From: Erwinia sp. 198
Lineage (GTDB): Bacteria; Pseudomonadota; Gammaproteobacteria; Enterobacterales; Enterobacteriaceae
Assembly (NCBI RefSeq): GCF_003937915.1
Contig: NZ_RHUM01000008.1
Span: forward strand, 51,631 to 115,630
Reading direction: 5' to 3'
Length of the DNA: 64,000 nt
Positions within the stretch are counted from its first letter, which is position 1; each line of letters starts with the position of its first letter. The translations under genes were made by a program, and so were the position numbers. Below, one piece after another: positions 23,775 through 32,386 of this stretch. The notes under the pieces are model-generated. The model was not told where the DNA came from and made no database searches. It was given only the letters and a program-made list of their open reading frames with translations.

Positions 23775-26423
23775 ATGACATCACCCCTGGCTCTCGAACG
23801 TTCAGACCTGATGATTGATCATCAGCGCTATCATTTTGTGGATCTCACCCGACTGCTGCCCTTGGAGCAGTTGCAGACCCTTCCTTTCAGCCTGCGCGTG
23901 CTGCTGGAAAACGTTGCCCTACGTTCTCCGCACGCACTCCCGCGGTTTTTGCAGATGCTGGCCGGCGCGGCGGACAAAGGCGAGGTGGAGTTCTATCCCG
24001 ATCGGCTGATGTTCCATGACACCACCTGTCTGCCGGCGCTGGCGGATTTCGCGGCGATGCGCGATCTCACGACCGAGTTGGGCGGTGACGCCACGGCGAT
24101 TAACCCGCGTATTCCGGCGGTGCTGACCATCGATCACTCGGTGATAGTCGAAAGCTATGCCACCGCCTCGGCGCTGGAAGACAACCTGCAGTTTGATTTT
24201 CGCCGCAATGCGGAGCGCTACCGCTTTATCCGCTGGGCTGAAAAGAGTCTGGACAATTTCCGCGTCATCCCGCCGGGCACCGGGATCATCCATCTGATGA
24301 ACCTTGAGGCCATTGCCGAGGTGGTGACGGTGGATACGACCGCGTCGGTACCGCTTCTGCATGCGGACTGCATGATCGCCACCGATAGCCATACCCCGAT
24401 GATCAACGCCCTGGGCATTCTGGGGTGGGGCGTGGGCGGGCTTGAAGGGCAGGCCGCGCTGGTGGGGGAACCCGTCACCCTGAGATTCCCCGAGGTGATT
24501 GGCATTTCGGTATCAGGCGCGCTTTCACCTGACGTCAGCGACAGCGATCTGGCCCTGCATATCACCCGCCTGCTGCGCGAAACCGGCGTGGTCGGTAAAT
24601 TCGTTGAGTTTACAGGACCGGCGTTAGCCAACATGTCCGTTGAATCCCGGGCCACTATCGCCAACATGGCCCCGGAATACGGCGCAACGGTAGTGTTCTT
24701 TCCGTTTGACGAACGCAGCGCGGAATACGTAGCCTTAACCGGGCGTAGCGAAGAGAAACAGGCCTTAATCAGGGCATACATGCAGGCGCAACACCTGTGG
24801 CGCACGACAGATGCGCCGCAGCCTGTATTCAGCCAGCTCATTGCGCTCGATCTCTCCACCATCGAGTCATGCATGGCCGGGCCGGTTAACCCCCATCAAC
24901 AGATCCCGCTGGGCCAGGCGGCCAGCAGTTTCGACGACACGCTCAGCCCGCAAGCGAGGGATCGCCACTGGAATCGGCCTGAATACCCGGAGCCCATCCA
25001 TCAGGGCGCCGTAGCCATCGCCGCCATTACCAGCTGCACCACCACCGCCAACCCCTGGCTTATCATTCAGGCGGCACTCTTTGCGCGTAATGCCGCGCAA
25101 CACGGTCTGAGGCCAAAGCCGTGGGTCAAAACCTCGTTCTCGCCGGGTTCCCGGGCGGTCACCGACTACCTTAGCGCGTCGGGTTTACTGCCCGAACTGG
25201 AAAAAGTGGGTTTCGACGTCACCGGCTACGGCTGCATGACCTGTATTGGCAGCTCCGGCGCTCTGCAACCGGCCATGGAGGCGCTGGTCAGTGAGGGGCT
25301 GCAGGCGGTATGCGTTCTGTCCGGCAACCGTAACTTCCCCCGTCGCGTCAATCCCTCTCTCGGACACGGTTATCTGACCTCTCCGGCGCTGGTGATTGCC
25401 TGGGCACTCGCCGGGCATATCGCCCATGACCTGGTAAATGACCCGTTGGGCGTTGACGAGGCCGGACGTCCACTCACCATGCGCGATTTAATGCCCTCCC
25501 GGGAGGAGGTAGAAATGTGGCTCGGCCGGGTAATGAAACCGGAACACTACATAAAACGCCGGGACATTATCTGGCAGGGAACTCCACACTGGCAGCAGAT
25601 TGAAGCCCCGGGCAGCGTGCATTATCCCTGGGAGGCGACGTCCACCTATTTGCGCCGTCCGGGTTACCTGGAACGCTTACCCCGCGATCCCGCCGCGCCG
25701 CTAACCCTCTCTGGCGCGCATCCCTTCCTGTGGTTAGGGGATGATGTCACCACCGACCACATCTCTCCAGCCGGGGCAATTCCGCTCGCGAGTCTGGCGG
25801 GGCAGTGGCTGATTGAACATCATGAGGATCCGCAGGACCTGAACTTATACTCGACGCGCCGTAGCAATCACGAGGTAATGGTTCGCGGGGCCTTCACCAA
25901 TACCGCGCTGGTCAATCGTCTGCTCCCGGCAGCGCAGCGCAGCGGCGGCGGCAAGGCCTGGGATGCGCAGCATCAGCAGATTCTGCCGGCGTATGAAGCG
26001 GCGCAAAGCTGGCTCCAGCGCGAGACGCCGCTGGTGATCTTCGCCGGGGAGCGTTATGGGGCTGGCTCCAGCAGGGACTGGGCCGCCAAAGCCCAGGCGC
26101 TGCTCGGCGTTAAAGCGGTGGTGGCGCACAGTTTTGAGCGTATCCATCGTACCAACCTGATCGGGATGGGGATTTTGCCTTTGCATATCGCCCCTGAGGA
26201 TGCGGCGGGTTTACCAGAGATGGATGGGCGTGAGGAGATTGACGTTGACGGGCTGGATAATGTACAGACGGGCAGCACGTCCCTGAGGATGCGTATTCGG
26301 CGCGGCGCGGCGCTGCTGGGCGAATTCAGGCTGACGCTGACCCTCGATTCGCAGCAGGAGCTGCGTTATCTTCGGCACGGGGGCATTCTGCCTTATGTTA
26401 TTCAGCAAACACTGCAGCTCTAA
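23775..26423 (+). CDS. AcnA-like aconitase-family hydratase
   Basis: An 882-residue enzyme of the AcnA/IRP-type aconitase family (E. coli AcnA has 891). Cluster ligands are the Cys of AITSCTTTANPWLI and the pair in GYGCMTCIGSSG. Substrate residues include DSHTPMINALGILGWGVGG, SGNRNFPRRVNPSLG (two Arg) and AGERYGAGSSRDWAAKA. AcnA proteins usually read SCTNTSNP, so the Asn to Thr and Ser to Ala changes next to the ligand are unusual and may shift substrate choice. ATG 23775 has GGAAGG; an ATG 54 bases upstream has none. Expected to hydrate or isomerise a tri- or dicarboxylate of this pathway rather than serve the citric acid cycle. Confidence 0.85.
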   Translation: MTSPLALERSDLMIDHQRYHFVDLTRLLPLEQLQTLPFSLRVLLENVALRSPHALPRFLQMLAGAADKGEVEFYPDRLMFHDTTCLPALADFAAMRDLTTELGGDATAINPRIPAVLTIDHSVIVESYATASALEDNLQFDFRRNAERYRFIRWAEKSLDNFRVIPPGTGIIHLMNLEAIAEVVTVDTTASVPLLHADCMIATDSHTPMINALGILGWGVGGLEGQAALVGEPVTLRFPEVIGISVSGALSPDVSDSDLALHITRLLRETGVVGKFVEFTGPALANMSVESRATIANMAPEYGATVVFFPFDERSAEYVALTGRSEEKQALIRAYMQAQHLWRTTDAPQPVFSQLIALDLSTIESCMAGPVNPHQQIPLGQAASSFDDTLSPQARDRHWNRPEYPEPIHQGAVAIAAITSCTTTANPWLIIQAALFARNAAQHGLRPKPWVKTSFSPGSRAVTDYLSASGLLPELEKVGFDVTGYGCMTCIGSSGALQPAMEALVSEGLQAVCVLSGNRNFPRRVNPSLGHGYLTSPALVIAWALAGHIAHDLVNDPLGVDEAGRPLTMRDLMPSREEVEMWLGRVMKPEHYIKRRDIIWQGTPHWQQIEAPGSVHYPWEATSTYLRRPGYLERLPRDPAAPLTLSGAHPFLWLGDDVTTDHISPAGAIPLASLAGQWLIEHHEDPQDLNLYSTRRSNHEVMVRGAFTNTALVNRLLPAAQRSGGGKAWDAQHQQILPAYEAAQSWLQRETPLVIFAGERYGAGSSRDWAAKAQALLGVKAVVAHSFERIHRTNLIGMGILPLHIAPEDAAGLPEMDGREEIDVDGLDNVQTGSTSLRMRIRRGAALLGEFRLTLTLDSQQELRYLRHGGILPYVIQQTLQL

Positions 26424-26425
26424 CT

Positions 26426-27376
26426 ATGGATAAAACGATGCGCTTTGATCTGGTCTCTTTATCTCTATTTGTGGCGGTTGCGGAGACGCAAAATCTCACC
26501 CATGCAGCCCGCAGGAAGCATACGGCTGTATCCGCGGTCAGCAAGCGTATTGCCGAACTGGAGCAGCAGGTGGGTACCCAACTGATGCTGCGTCTGCCAA
26601 GGGGTATCACCCTGACCCCGGCGGGTCATTCACTGCTCTATCATGCGCGTCAGGTGTTCCGCAATCTTGAGAAGATGGAAGAGGAGCTGAGTGATTATGC
26701 CGCGGGTATCCGCGGCCATATCCGTATTTACACCATCTCTGCGGCGCTGATGAATCATCTCCCGCGGGTGGTGAGCGACTATCTTTCGCTCTACCCTCAG
26801 ACCGACATTGAGATCGAAGAACAAACCGGGATGAGCGTGGTTCAGGGATTACTGGCAGGAGAGGCCGATATCGGCTTCTTCTCCAGCTGGACACCCGCGG
26901 CAGGGATTGAATTCTGGCCCTGGCAGCACGATCTGCTGTCGGTGCTGGTGTGGCCCGCTCACCCCCTGGCCGTCCGCCGCGAGCTGACCTTTGCCGACAT
27001 CGTCAATGAGAAACTGATCGGTTCGCACCGCAACAGCGCCGTGAGCCATATCCTGGAGCGGCAGGCGCGCGCCTTGGGTAAAACCCTGAACGTGGGGCTG
27101 CGCGTGAGCAGCTTTATCTCCATGGCCGAGCTGGTGGCGCAGCAGCTGGGGATTGCCGTGCTGCCGGTGAATGAAGTGGCATCCTCAACCCTGCACAGCG
27201 GTGTCAGGGTCATTCCGTTGGCGGAGCCTTGGGCGAAACGGGATCTGCTTGTCGGCGTCCGGGGCTACGGGCAGGCTTCTCCTTCGGTGAAAACGCTTAT
27301 CGGCAGCCTGCTACCGACCGAGCCGGCTGCGGGATCAGACAAAACAGATGCAGGTTGGGCTGGCGGAGGGAATTGA
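26426..27376 (+). CDS. LysR-family transcriptional regulator
   Basis: A 316-residue LysR protein. N-terminal HTH: FDLVSLSLFVAVAETQNLTH, then AARRKHTAVSAVSKRIAELE, with the linker helix EQQVGTQLMLRLPRGITLTP. The C-terminal sensor has the usual two lobes (GHIRIYTISA to LLAGEADIGFFSSWTP). It begins 3 bp after the aconitase-like gene, so it is last in that operon rather than divergent as is common for LysR genes. It may respond to a pathway intermediate. Its last 42 bp overlap the end of the convergent lactonase gene. Confidence 0.87.
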   Translation: MDKTMRFDLVSLSLFVAVAETQNLTHAARRKHTAVSAVSKRIAELEQQVGTQLMLRLPRGITLTPAGHSLLYHARQVFRNLEKMEEELSDYAAGIRGHIRIYTISAALMNHLPRVVSDYLSLYPQTDIEIEEQTGMSVVQGLLAGEADIGFFSSWTPAAGIEFWPWQHDLLSVLVWPAHPLAVRRELTFADIVNEKLIGSHRNSAVSHILERQARALGKTLNVGLRVSSFISMAELVAQQLGIAVLPVNEVASSTLHSGVRVIPLAEPWAKRDLLVGVRGYGQASPSVKTLIGSLLPTEPAAGSDKTDAGWAGGGN

Positions 27377-28426
27377 AATCGCTGTTGCTGATAGCATTCC
27401 TGTTTCATCGTCGACGTCGAACACCTGAATGGTGTCGGAATCTTCATTTGCGCTGAAGAAGCGTGAGCCATCGGGTGACAGGGTGGTGAAACGGGGCGTT
27501 TTTCCGCCGCAGGGAACCCATCCCGTGGGCGTCAGCGAGCCATCCTGCTGATTAATGCTGAACACGGCGATGGAGTCATGCCCCCGATTCGCGGCATAGA
27601 CAAAACGCCCGGACGGATGCACCTCTATCTCACTGGCATCGCTGCGGCTCGCATAGTCCGCAGGCAGCGCGCTGAGGGTTTGCTGGAGTGAGAACACGCT
27701 CTTTTCCCGATCGAGATGGTATACCGTGACGGTGCTGCTAAGCTCGCTAATGCCGTACAGCCACTTCCCGCTGGGATGAAAATCGACGTGACGCGGCCAG
27801 CTGCCTTCCGGAAGTTGAATCTCATCCGCCATGCATGAGCGGGTCCGCTTCCAGTGATAAAGGCGGATCATATCGATGCCGTTACCGGCCTTTCGGCCCT
27901 GAACCGGCACGGCAAAAAGGTTGCTTTCCGGGGCAAAAACAATTTCATGCGGACGCGACAGCGTGTCATGCGCGGCGGTATCGCCTTCGATGGCGGCCAG
28001 GTGCGCCGGCGGCTCCAGACCACGATCGCTGACGGGCAGGGCGGCAATGTTGCCTCCCTCGTGATTAGCGATGAGTAGGGTGTTGCCGTCGGGCGTCAGC
28101 GAGGCCCCTACCGGGTTATTCCTGCGGGCGGGATCGAGATCGGGATTACCGTGTCGGGGGCCGGTGGTTTGATCTTGGTACAGACTCAGCAGTCCTGTGT
28201 CAGGGTCGCGGTTAAACACCGCAACGCGATCGCCATCACCGTGCAAAACGTAGAGCCGATTACGCGGCAGATCGAGCGTCAGCCACGAAGGGTTGTCCTG
28301 CACGGAAGCAATGCATTGTAATAGCTCCCAATGACCTGAACTCTCAATCCGGTACACGCTGATTCCCTTACCACGCGCACCGCGCCACGCTGAAGTCCGG
28401 CAGCCAACATAAGCATAGGTTGTCAT
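27335..28426 (-). CDS. Seven-bladed beta-propeller lactonase
   Basis: A 363-residue protein of the lactonase/6-phosphogluconolactonase (Pgl) propeller family. Blades show repeated strings such as NPSWLTLDLPRNRLYVLHGD, NPVGASLTPDGNTLLIANHE, RPHEIVFAPESNLFAVPVQG, WPRHVDFHPSGKWLYGISEL and SEIEVHPSGRFVYAANRGHD. No signal peptide, so it acts in the cytoplasm, opening a sugar-acid or citrate-type lactone. Ribosome site AGGAG before ATG 28426. A perfect-arm operator repeat (28444-28467) lies just upstream. The 3' end overlaps the convergent LysR gene by 42 bp. Confidence 0.85.
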   Translation of the reverse strand: MTTYAYVGCRTSAWRGARGKGISVYRIESSGHWELLQCIASVQDNPSWLTLDLPRNRLYVLHGDGDRVAVFNRDPDTGLLSLYQDQTTGPRHGNPDLDPARRNNPVGASLTPDGNTLLIANHEGGNIAALPVSDRGLEPPAHLAAIEGDTAAHDTLSRPHEIVFAPESNLFAVPVQGRKAGNGIDMIRLYHWKRTRSCMADEIQLPEGSWPRHVDFHPSGKWLYGISELSSTVTVYHLDREKSVFSLQQTLSALPADYASRSDASEIEVHPSGRFVYAANRGHDSIAVFSINQQDGSLTPTGWVPCGGKTPRFTTLSPDGSRFFSANEDSDTIQVFDVDDETGMLSATAISIPSASPTCICFV

Positions 28427-28443
28427 GATTACTCCTGTTATTT

Positions 28444-28467
28444 TGCATTTTTTATATTATAAATGCA
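28444..28467. promoter_or_regulatory. Operator-like inverted repeat, site 3 (lactonase promoter)
   Basis: TGCATTT-N10-AAATGCA with perfect arms, ending 17 bp before the lactonase start codon (minus strand). Confidence 0.8.
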
Positions 28468-28594
28468 CATGCTATGTTGTGATGCTTATCCCAATTCTCC
28501 TTGCCTTATCCCTCTTCTCCTGGATTTTAGTGCGTTTTACCGATGTTCATGGGGGTGAGAAGCAAAAGCGCTGATTTTGAGTTTTCGTTTAAAT

Positions 28595-28618
28595 TGCATT
28601 TGATTAACTTTAAATGCA
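28595..28618. promoter_or_regulatory. Operator-like inverted repeat, site 4 (SDR-carrier operon promoter)
   Basis: TGCATTT-N10-AAATGCA with perfect arms, 117 bp before the SDR start codon at 28736. Sites 3 and 4 flank the divergent promoter region. Confidence 0.8.
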
Positions 28619-28735
28619 TAAATTGAACGATCCTGCTCACATTTCCAACAAGGTCAGGTTGCGGAATCATAATGCTCCCCGCTTAATGTTAATAAGAAGT
28701 GAGCGAATGTTAATAAACTGCAACGGGAGAGGGGT

Positions 28736-29479
28736 ATGACCCAACGTATCGCGTATGTCACATCGGGAATGGGTAGTCTCGGTACGGCTATTTGTCGTCG
28801 GTTAGCTCAGGATGGCTTTATTGTCGTGGCCGGTTGCGGACCCAATTCAAAAAGGAAGGACGTCTGGCTGGAAGATAACAGGAAGTTAGGTTTCGATTTT
28901 ATCGCGTCTGAGGGAAACGTTGCAGACTGGGATTCAACGGTAAAAGCCTTCGCAAAGATCCGCGCCGAGGTGGGTGAGGTGGATGTACTGATTAATAATT
29001 CCGGGACTGCGCGTAATGTCCTGTTTCGCGACATGCAGCCCCAGGAGTGGCGGGCGGTTATTGACACCAACATGAACTCCTTATTTAACGTAACGCGTCA
29101 GGTGGTGGATAGCATGATGGCGCGTGGTTGGGGCCGCATTATTAATATCTCCTCCCTGAATGCGCAGATTGGTACCGTCGGGCAGGTCAACTACTCTACC
29201 GCAAAATATGCCGTGCGGGGTTTTACGCGCGCCCTGGCGCGCGAGGTTTCGGCGCGCGGCGTGACGGTGAATACCGTCTCTCCCGGCTATCTGGCCACCA
29301 GCAAGCTGAAGACAGTCACCCCCGTTCAGGTCATTGATAAAATTGTTCAGGAGATACCGGTCAGGCGTCTGGGATCGCCAAAAGAGATCGCCTCCATTTG
29401 CGCCTGGCTGGCTTCCGATGAAGCAGGTTATGCCACCGGGGCCAATTTCTCCGTCAATGGCGGTATGCACATGAGTTAA
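28736..29479 (+). CDS. Short-chain dehydrogenase/reductase (acetoacetyl-CoA reductase-like)
   Basis: A 247-residue classical SDR. The cofactor motif is VTSGMGSLGTAICRRLAQDG (Gly-rich), NNSG lies at VLINNSGTARNV, and the active-site Ser, Tyr and Lys occur in IINISSLNAQIG and VNYSTAKYAV. The closest pattern is PhaB/FabG. In this cluster it is more likely to oxidise or reduce a hydroxy/oxo acid than to make polyhydroxybutyrate, because no phaA or phaC gene is present. Ribosome site GAGAGGGG. First gene of an operon with the second CitMHS carrier. Confidence 0.85.
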   Translation: MTQRIAYVTSGMGSLGTAICRRLAQDGFIVVAGCGPNSKRKDVWLEDNRKLGFDFIASEGNVADWDSTVKAFAKIRAEVGEVDVLINNSGTARNVLFRDMQPQEWRAVIDTNMNSLFNVTRQVVDSMMARGWGRIINISSLNAQIGTVGQVNYSTAKYAVRGFTRALAREVSARGVTVNTVSPGYLATSKLKTVTPVQVIDKIVQEIPVRRLGSPKEIASICAWLASDEAGYATGANFSVNGGMHMS

Positions 29480-29552
29480 TCGCTTCTCCCAAACATTTAA
29501 TAACGTACATTCCTTCATTACGCAGTTAGCAATATCTGCGTCGGAGACTCTT

Positions 29553-30890
29553 ATGCTCTCGTTACTGGGTTACGGCATGATTGTGGTCTTTATGATCCTT
29601 ATCATGACCAAAAAATTATCCGCTCTGACCGCCCTGACTATTATTCCCATTCTGTTTGCGCTTATTGCCGGTTTCGGTGGTGAGATGGGCGATATGATGA
29701 TTGAGGGATTAAAGAAGGTCGCGCCCACCGCGATTATGGTTATTTTCGCGATCCTCTATTTTTGTACCATGTTCGACACCGGTTTGTTCGACCCGATAAT
29801 ACGTTTCTTCCTGCGCATTATTGATGGTGACCCGGTTAAAGCGGTGATGTGTACGGCGCTACTGGCGGCGATGGTCTCCCTCGACGGCGACGGTTCAACC
29901 ACCTACATGATCTGCGTTACGGCAATGCTTCCGCTGTTTAAACGTATTCGTCTCGACCCGCTTGCCCTGACCTGTGTGGTGTTCCTTTCCGGGAGTGTAA
30001 CCAACCTGCTGCCATGGGGCGGCCCGCTGGCGCGCGTTTCGGCGTCGTTAAAGGTGGAGTCGAGTGAGCTGTTTATACCGTTGATCCCCTCGATGATCTG
30101 CGGCCTGGTGGGGGTACTGGTGCTCTCCTGGTATATCGGCATCCGCGAACGTCGTCGTTTGGGCAAACTGAGTATTCAAACCAATGGGCATGGCTCGGTG
30201 ATTGAAGAAGATGCCGAGAGCTATCTGCCTGCCATCAATGAAGTCAATGATGAGCTGCGTCGGCCAAAAATGTTCTGGTTAAATGCAGCGCTGACGCTGG
30301 CGCTGATGGCTTCGCTGGTGATGGAGCTTCTCCCGCTGTCGGTGCTGTTTATGGTGGCGTTTGCCATCGCGCTGTTGATTAACTATCCGCATCTGGATGC
30401 GCAGCGTCAGCGTATTGCGGCACATGCGCCCGCCGCGCTGAACCAGACCTCGATTTTCCTCGCGGCCGGGATCTTCGCAGGGATTTTGTCGGGGACGGGG
30501 ATGGTTAACGCCATGTCCAACACGCTGCTGGACATCCTGCCGCAGTCCTGGGGGCCTTATCTGGCGCCGATTACCGCGCTCATCAGCCTGCCGGGCACGT
30601 TCTTTATGTCCAACGATGCCTTCTATTATGGCGTGCTACCCGTTCTGGCTGAGGCGGCAAAAGCCTATGGCATCGATCCGGTTGAGATTGGCCGGGCGTC
30701 GCTGGTGGGGCAACCGGTACATTTGTTAAGTCCACTTGTGGCCTCAACCTATTTGCTGGTGGGGCTGGCAGGGGTAGAGTTCAGCGACCATCAAAAATAC
30801 ACCTTCAAGTGGGCATTCCTGCTTTGCATGGTCTTCCTGGGATCGGGCTTACTGCTGGGGCTTTATCCCCTCTATTCTGTCGCCAGTTAA
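29553..30890 (+). CDS. CitMHS-family carrier (second of two)
   Basis: A 445-residue membrane carrier of the CitMHS family, with about 12 helices. Family strings: SLDGDGSTTYMICVTAMLPL in the first half and FMSNDAFYYGVLPVLAEAAK in the second, comparable to the first carrier at 15331 but only distantly related to it, so not a recent duplicate. It uses a central hydrophilic loop of about 50 residues. CitMHS carriers import citrate or similar acids with metal ions and protons. It lies 73 bp after the SDR gene and ends at a strong terminator. Confidence 0.88.
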   Translation: MLSLLGYGMIVVFMILIMTKKLSALTALTIIPILFALIAGFGGEMGDMMIEGLKKVAPTAIMVIFAILYFCTMFDTGLFDPIIRFFLRIIDGDPVKAVMCTALLAAMVSLDGDGSTTYMICVTAMLPLFKRIRLDPLALTCVVFLSGSVTNLLPWGGPLARVSASLKVESSELFIPLIPSMICGLVGVLVLSWYIGIRERRRLGKLSIQTNGHGSVIEEDAESYLPAINEVNDELRRPKMFWLNAALTLALMASLVMELLPLSVLFMVAFAIALLINYPHLDAQRQRIAAHAPAALNQTSIFLAAGIFAGILSGTGMVNAMSNTLLDILPQSWGPYLAPITALISLPGTFFMSNDAFYYGVLPVLAEAAKAYGIDPVEIGRASLVGQPVHLLSPLVASTYLLVGLAGVEFSDHQKYTFKWAFLLCMVFLGSGLLLGLYPLYSVAS

Positions 30891-30894
30891 CCGA

Positions 30895-30925
30895 AAATCG
30901 GCTCACGATGTGAGCCGATTTTTTT
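30895..30925. terminator. Strong bidirectional terminator
   Basis: 12-bp arms AAATCGGCTCAC / GTGAGCCGATTT with a 3-nt loop and a T-run to 30925; A-run on the other side. It separates the carrier gene from the convergent GntR gene. Confidence 0.9.
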
Positions 30926-30935
30926 GGGGCTGGCT

Positions 30936-31829
30936 TTAACTTTCCGCGCTGATTCGGCGCATTTTTTTATTATCGAGGGCGACGGAAAGGTGCTGCTTCA
31001 TAGTGTAGGACGCCTCTATGCGCTGCCCGGATTCGATCAGGGCGAGGATGCGCATATGATCTTTTACCTCAGCGTAGTAACGGTTGCGGTCATCCATGAT
31101 CCGGTAATCCATCAGCCGACGCATGCGGTTGACATTGCGCAGCGAGATTTCAAAAAAGGGATTATTGGAAAAAGCGATAATGGTTTCGTGGAAGCGGTAG
31201 CCTGCCAGCTGTAGCTGGGTAGGGGAGAGGCGTTCAATCCCACTCTCCAACAGCATCTCCAGCTCACGGCGGATCTCGTTAATCTTTTCCTGAGGCGCGT
31301 TGAAGGTGGGCTCCAGAATGGCCATCGGCTCAATAACCATACGGAAGCTGAAAATCTGCTCCAGTGCGGTCTTGGTTTTTGCCACAGGTAAAAAACGCCA
31401 GCCGTAGCCCTGTTTACGTTCCACCCAGCCTTCACTGATCCCCCTGGCAAGGACAGTCGACAGTTGGCTCTTAGTGAGGTTATAGCGCTTCATCAGGAAT
31501 AGCTCGGTCACTTCTGACTCGATCTCGTCCCGCAGCCAGTCTTCAGCAAGCTGGTAATACTCCGGTAGATCAAGCTCTTCCGACAGCTCCTGCTTAGTAT
31601 CAGCTTGCGGGGTGTAGTCATCTTTAACAAAAAAGCCGCGGTTTGGCTTTTGCTGCAGAACCCCTTTCTGTTCCAGGTAAACTAAGGCTTCGCGAACAGG
31701 AGAGCGGGAGACATCGAAGATTTCGGCCAGCTTAGGTACACTCAGATGTGAACCCAGAGTAATATCGCCAGCATCGATTAACCCCATGACTTTTTGTGAA
31801 ATTCTTTCGGTTAGTGCACTAATCTTCAT
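30936..31829 (-). CDS. GntR-family regulator (FCD/FadR type)
   Basis: A 297-residue GntR protein. The winged HTH is in residues 8-70: ITLGSHLSVPKLAEIFDVSR, SPVREALVYLEQKGVLQQKP. A middle region of about 60 residues precedes the C-terminal all-helical FCD domain (LSPTQLQLAGYRFHETIIAF, RMRRLMDYRI and a terminal His-rich helix DHMRILALIESG), which typically binds a metal and an organic acid. It sits at the end of the catabolic cluster and has its own copy of the inverted repeat upstream, so it is the obvious candidate for the regulator that binds all five sites, including its own. Confidence 0.88.
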   Translation of the reverse strand: MKISALTERISQKVMGLIDAGDITLGSHLSVPKLAEIFDVSRSPVREALVYLEQKGVLQQKPNRGFFVKDDYTPQADTKQELSEELDLPEYYQLAEDWLRDEIESEVTELFLMKRYNLTKSQLSTVLARGISEGWVERKQGYGWRFLPVAKTKTALEQIFSFRMVIEPMAILEPTFNAPQEKINEIRRELEMLLESGIERLSPTQLQLAGYRFHETIIAFSNNPFFEISLRNVNRMRRLMDYRIMDDRNRYYAEVKDHMRILALIESGQRIEASYTMKQHLSVALDNKKMRRISAES

Positions 31830-31871
31830 CTAAGCGCCCTGAGTATGAAATGCAAATCTAACGATTATTAT

Positions 31872-31895
31872 TGCATTTATAATTTATTAAAAGCA
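31872..31895. promoter_or_regulatory. Operator-like inverted repeat, site 5 (GntR gene promoter)
   Basis: TGCATTT-N10-AAAAGCA, one base from consensus, 43 bp upstream of the GntR start. A further AAATGCA half lies at 31848-31854. Confidence 0.7.
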
Positions 31896-32386
31896 ATGTT
31901 GAAGGCATTGAGTTCAAAGAAGATATTCCCTCGACTGAACTCACTGTTTTCAATCATATAGAACAGGTTGTCATACTGATCGGTAAAGAATGTTGAAACA
32001 CGGCGTGGTGCCTGAGGAGTAGGCAACGGGCAAGATCATCAAGCAACGGTTTATTGCTGGGGTCCGCGACGATGATGAGCTATTACAAGTGGGCCAGATT
32101 CAGGGGAACGCCGCATGAGGTGTCGGCACTGGTGACAGGCGGTGTCCAGGCGCCGGGCGATCAGGTTGTGGTGTATGCGCTGCCGGAAGAACCTTTTACA
32201 GGGCGATTAATAAAACAGCGTGGAGCCTTAGGCTCCACGTTAATATACGCAATGATAACGCTTAATCCGGCAAGTCTGGTTTCGCTGTATCAGCCCCTGA
32301 ATACCCGTGCCGTAAAAATAGTCAGGTGGCCTTTATCAGCGCCTCACTTCCATGTTTGCCGTATTGAGGAGAGATTTTAATAATGA
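31896..32386. other. Gene-poor spacer with a strong hairpin
   Basis: Between the GntR and amine oxidase genes. A 108-codon plus-strand frame (32054-32380) looks partly coding (EVSALVTGGVQAPGDQVVVY) but has no recognisable family or ribosome site, and may be a decayed fragment. A hairpin with arms CGTGGAGCC / GGCTCCACG lies at 32219-32239. Confidence 0.4.

Noticed and set aside
32054-32380. 108-codon plus-strand frame
   Set aside because: Partly protein-like but with no start signal or recognisable family; described only as a possible remnant.
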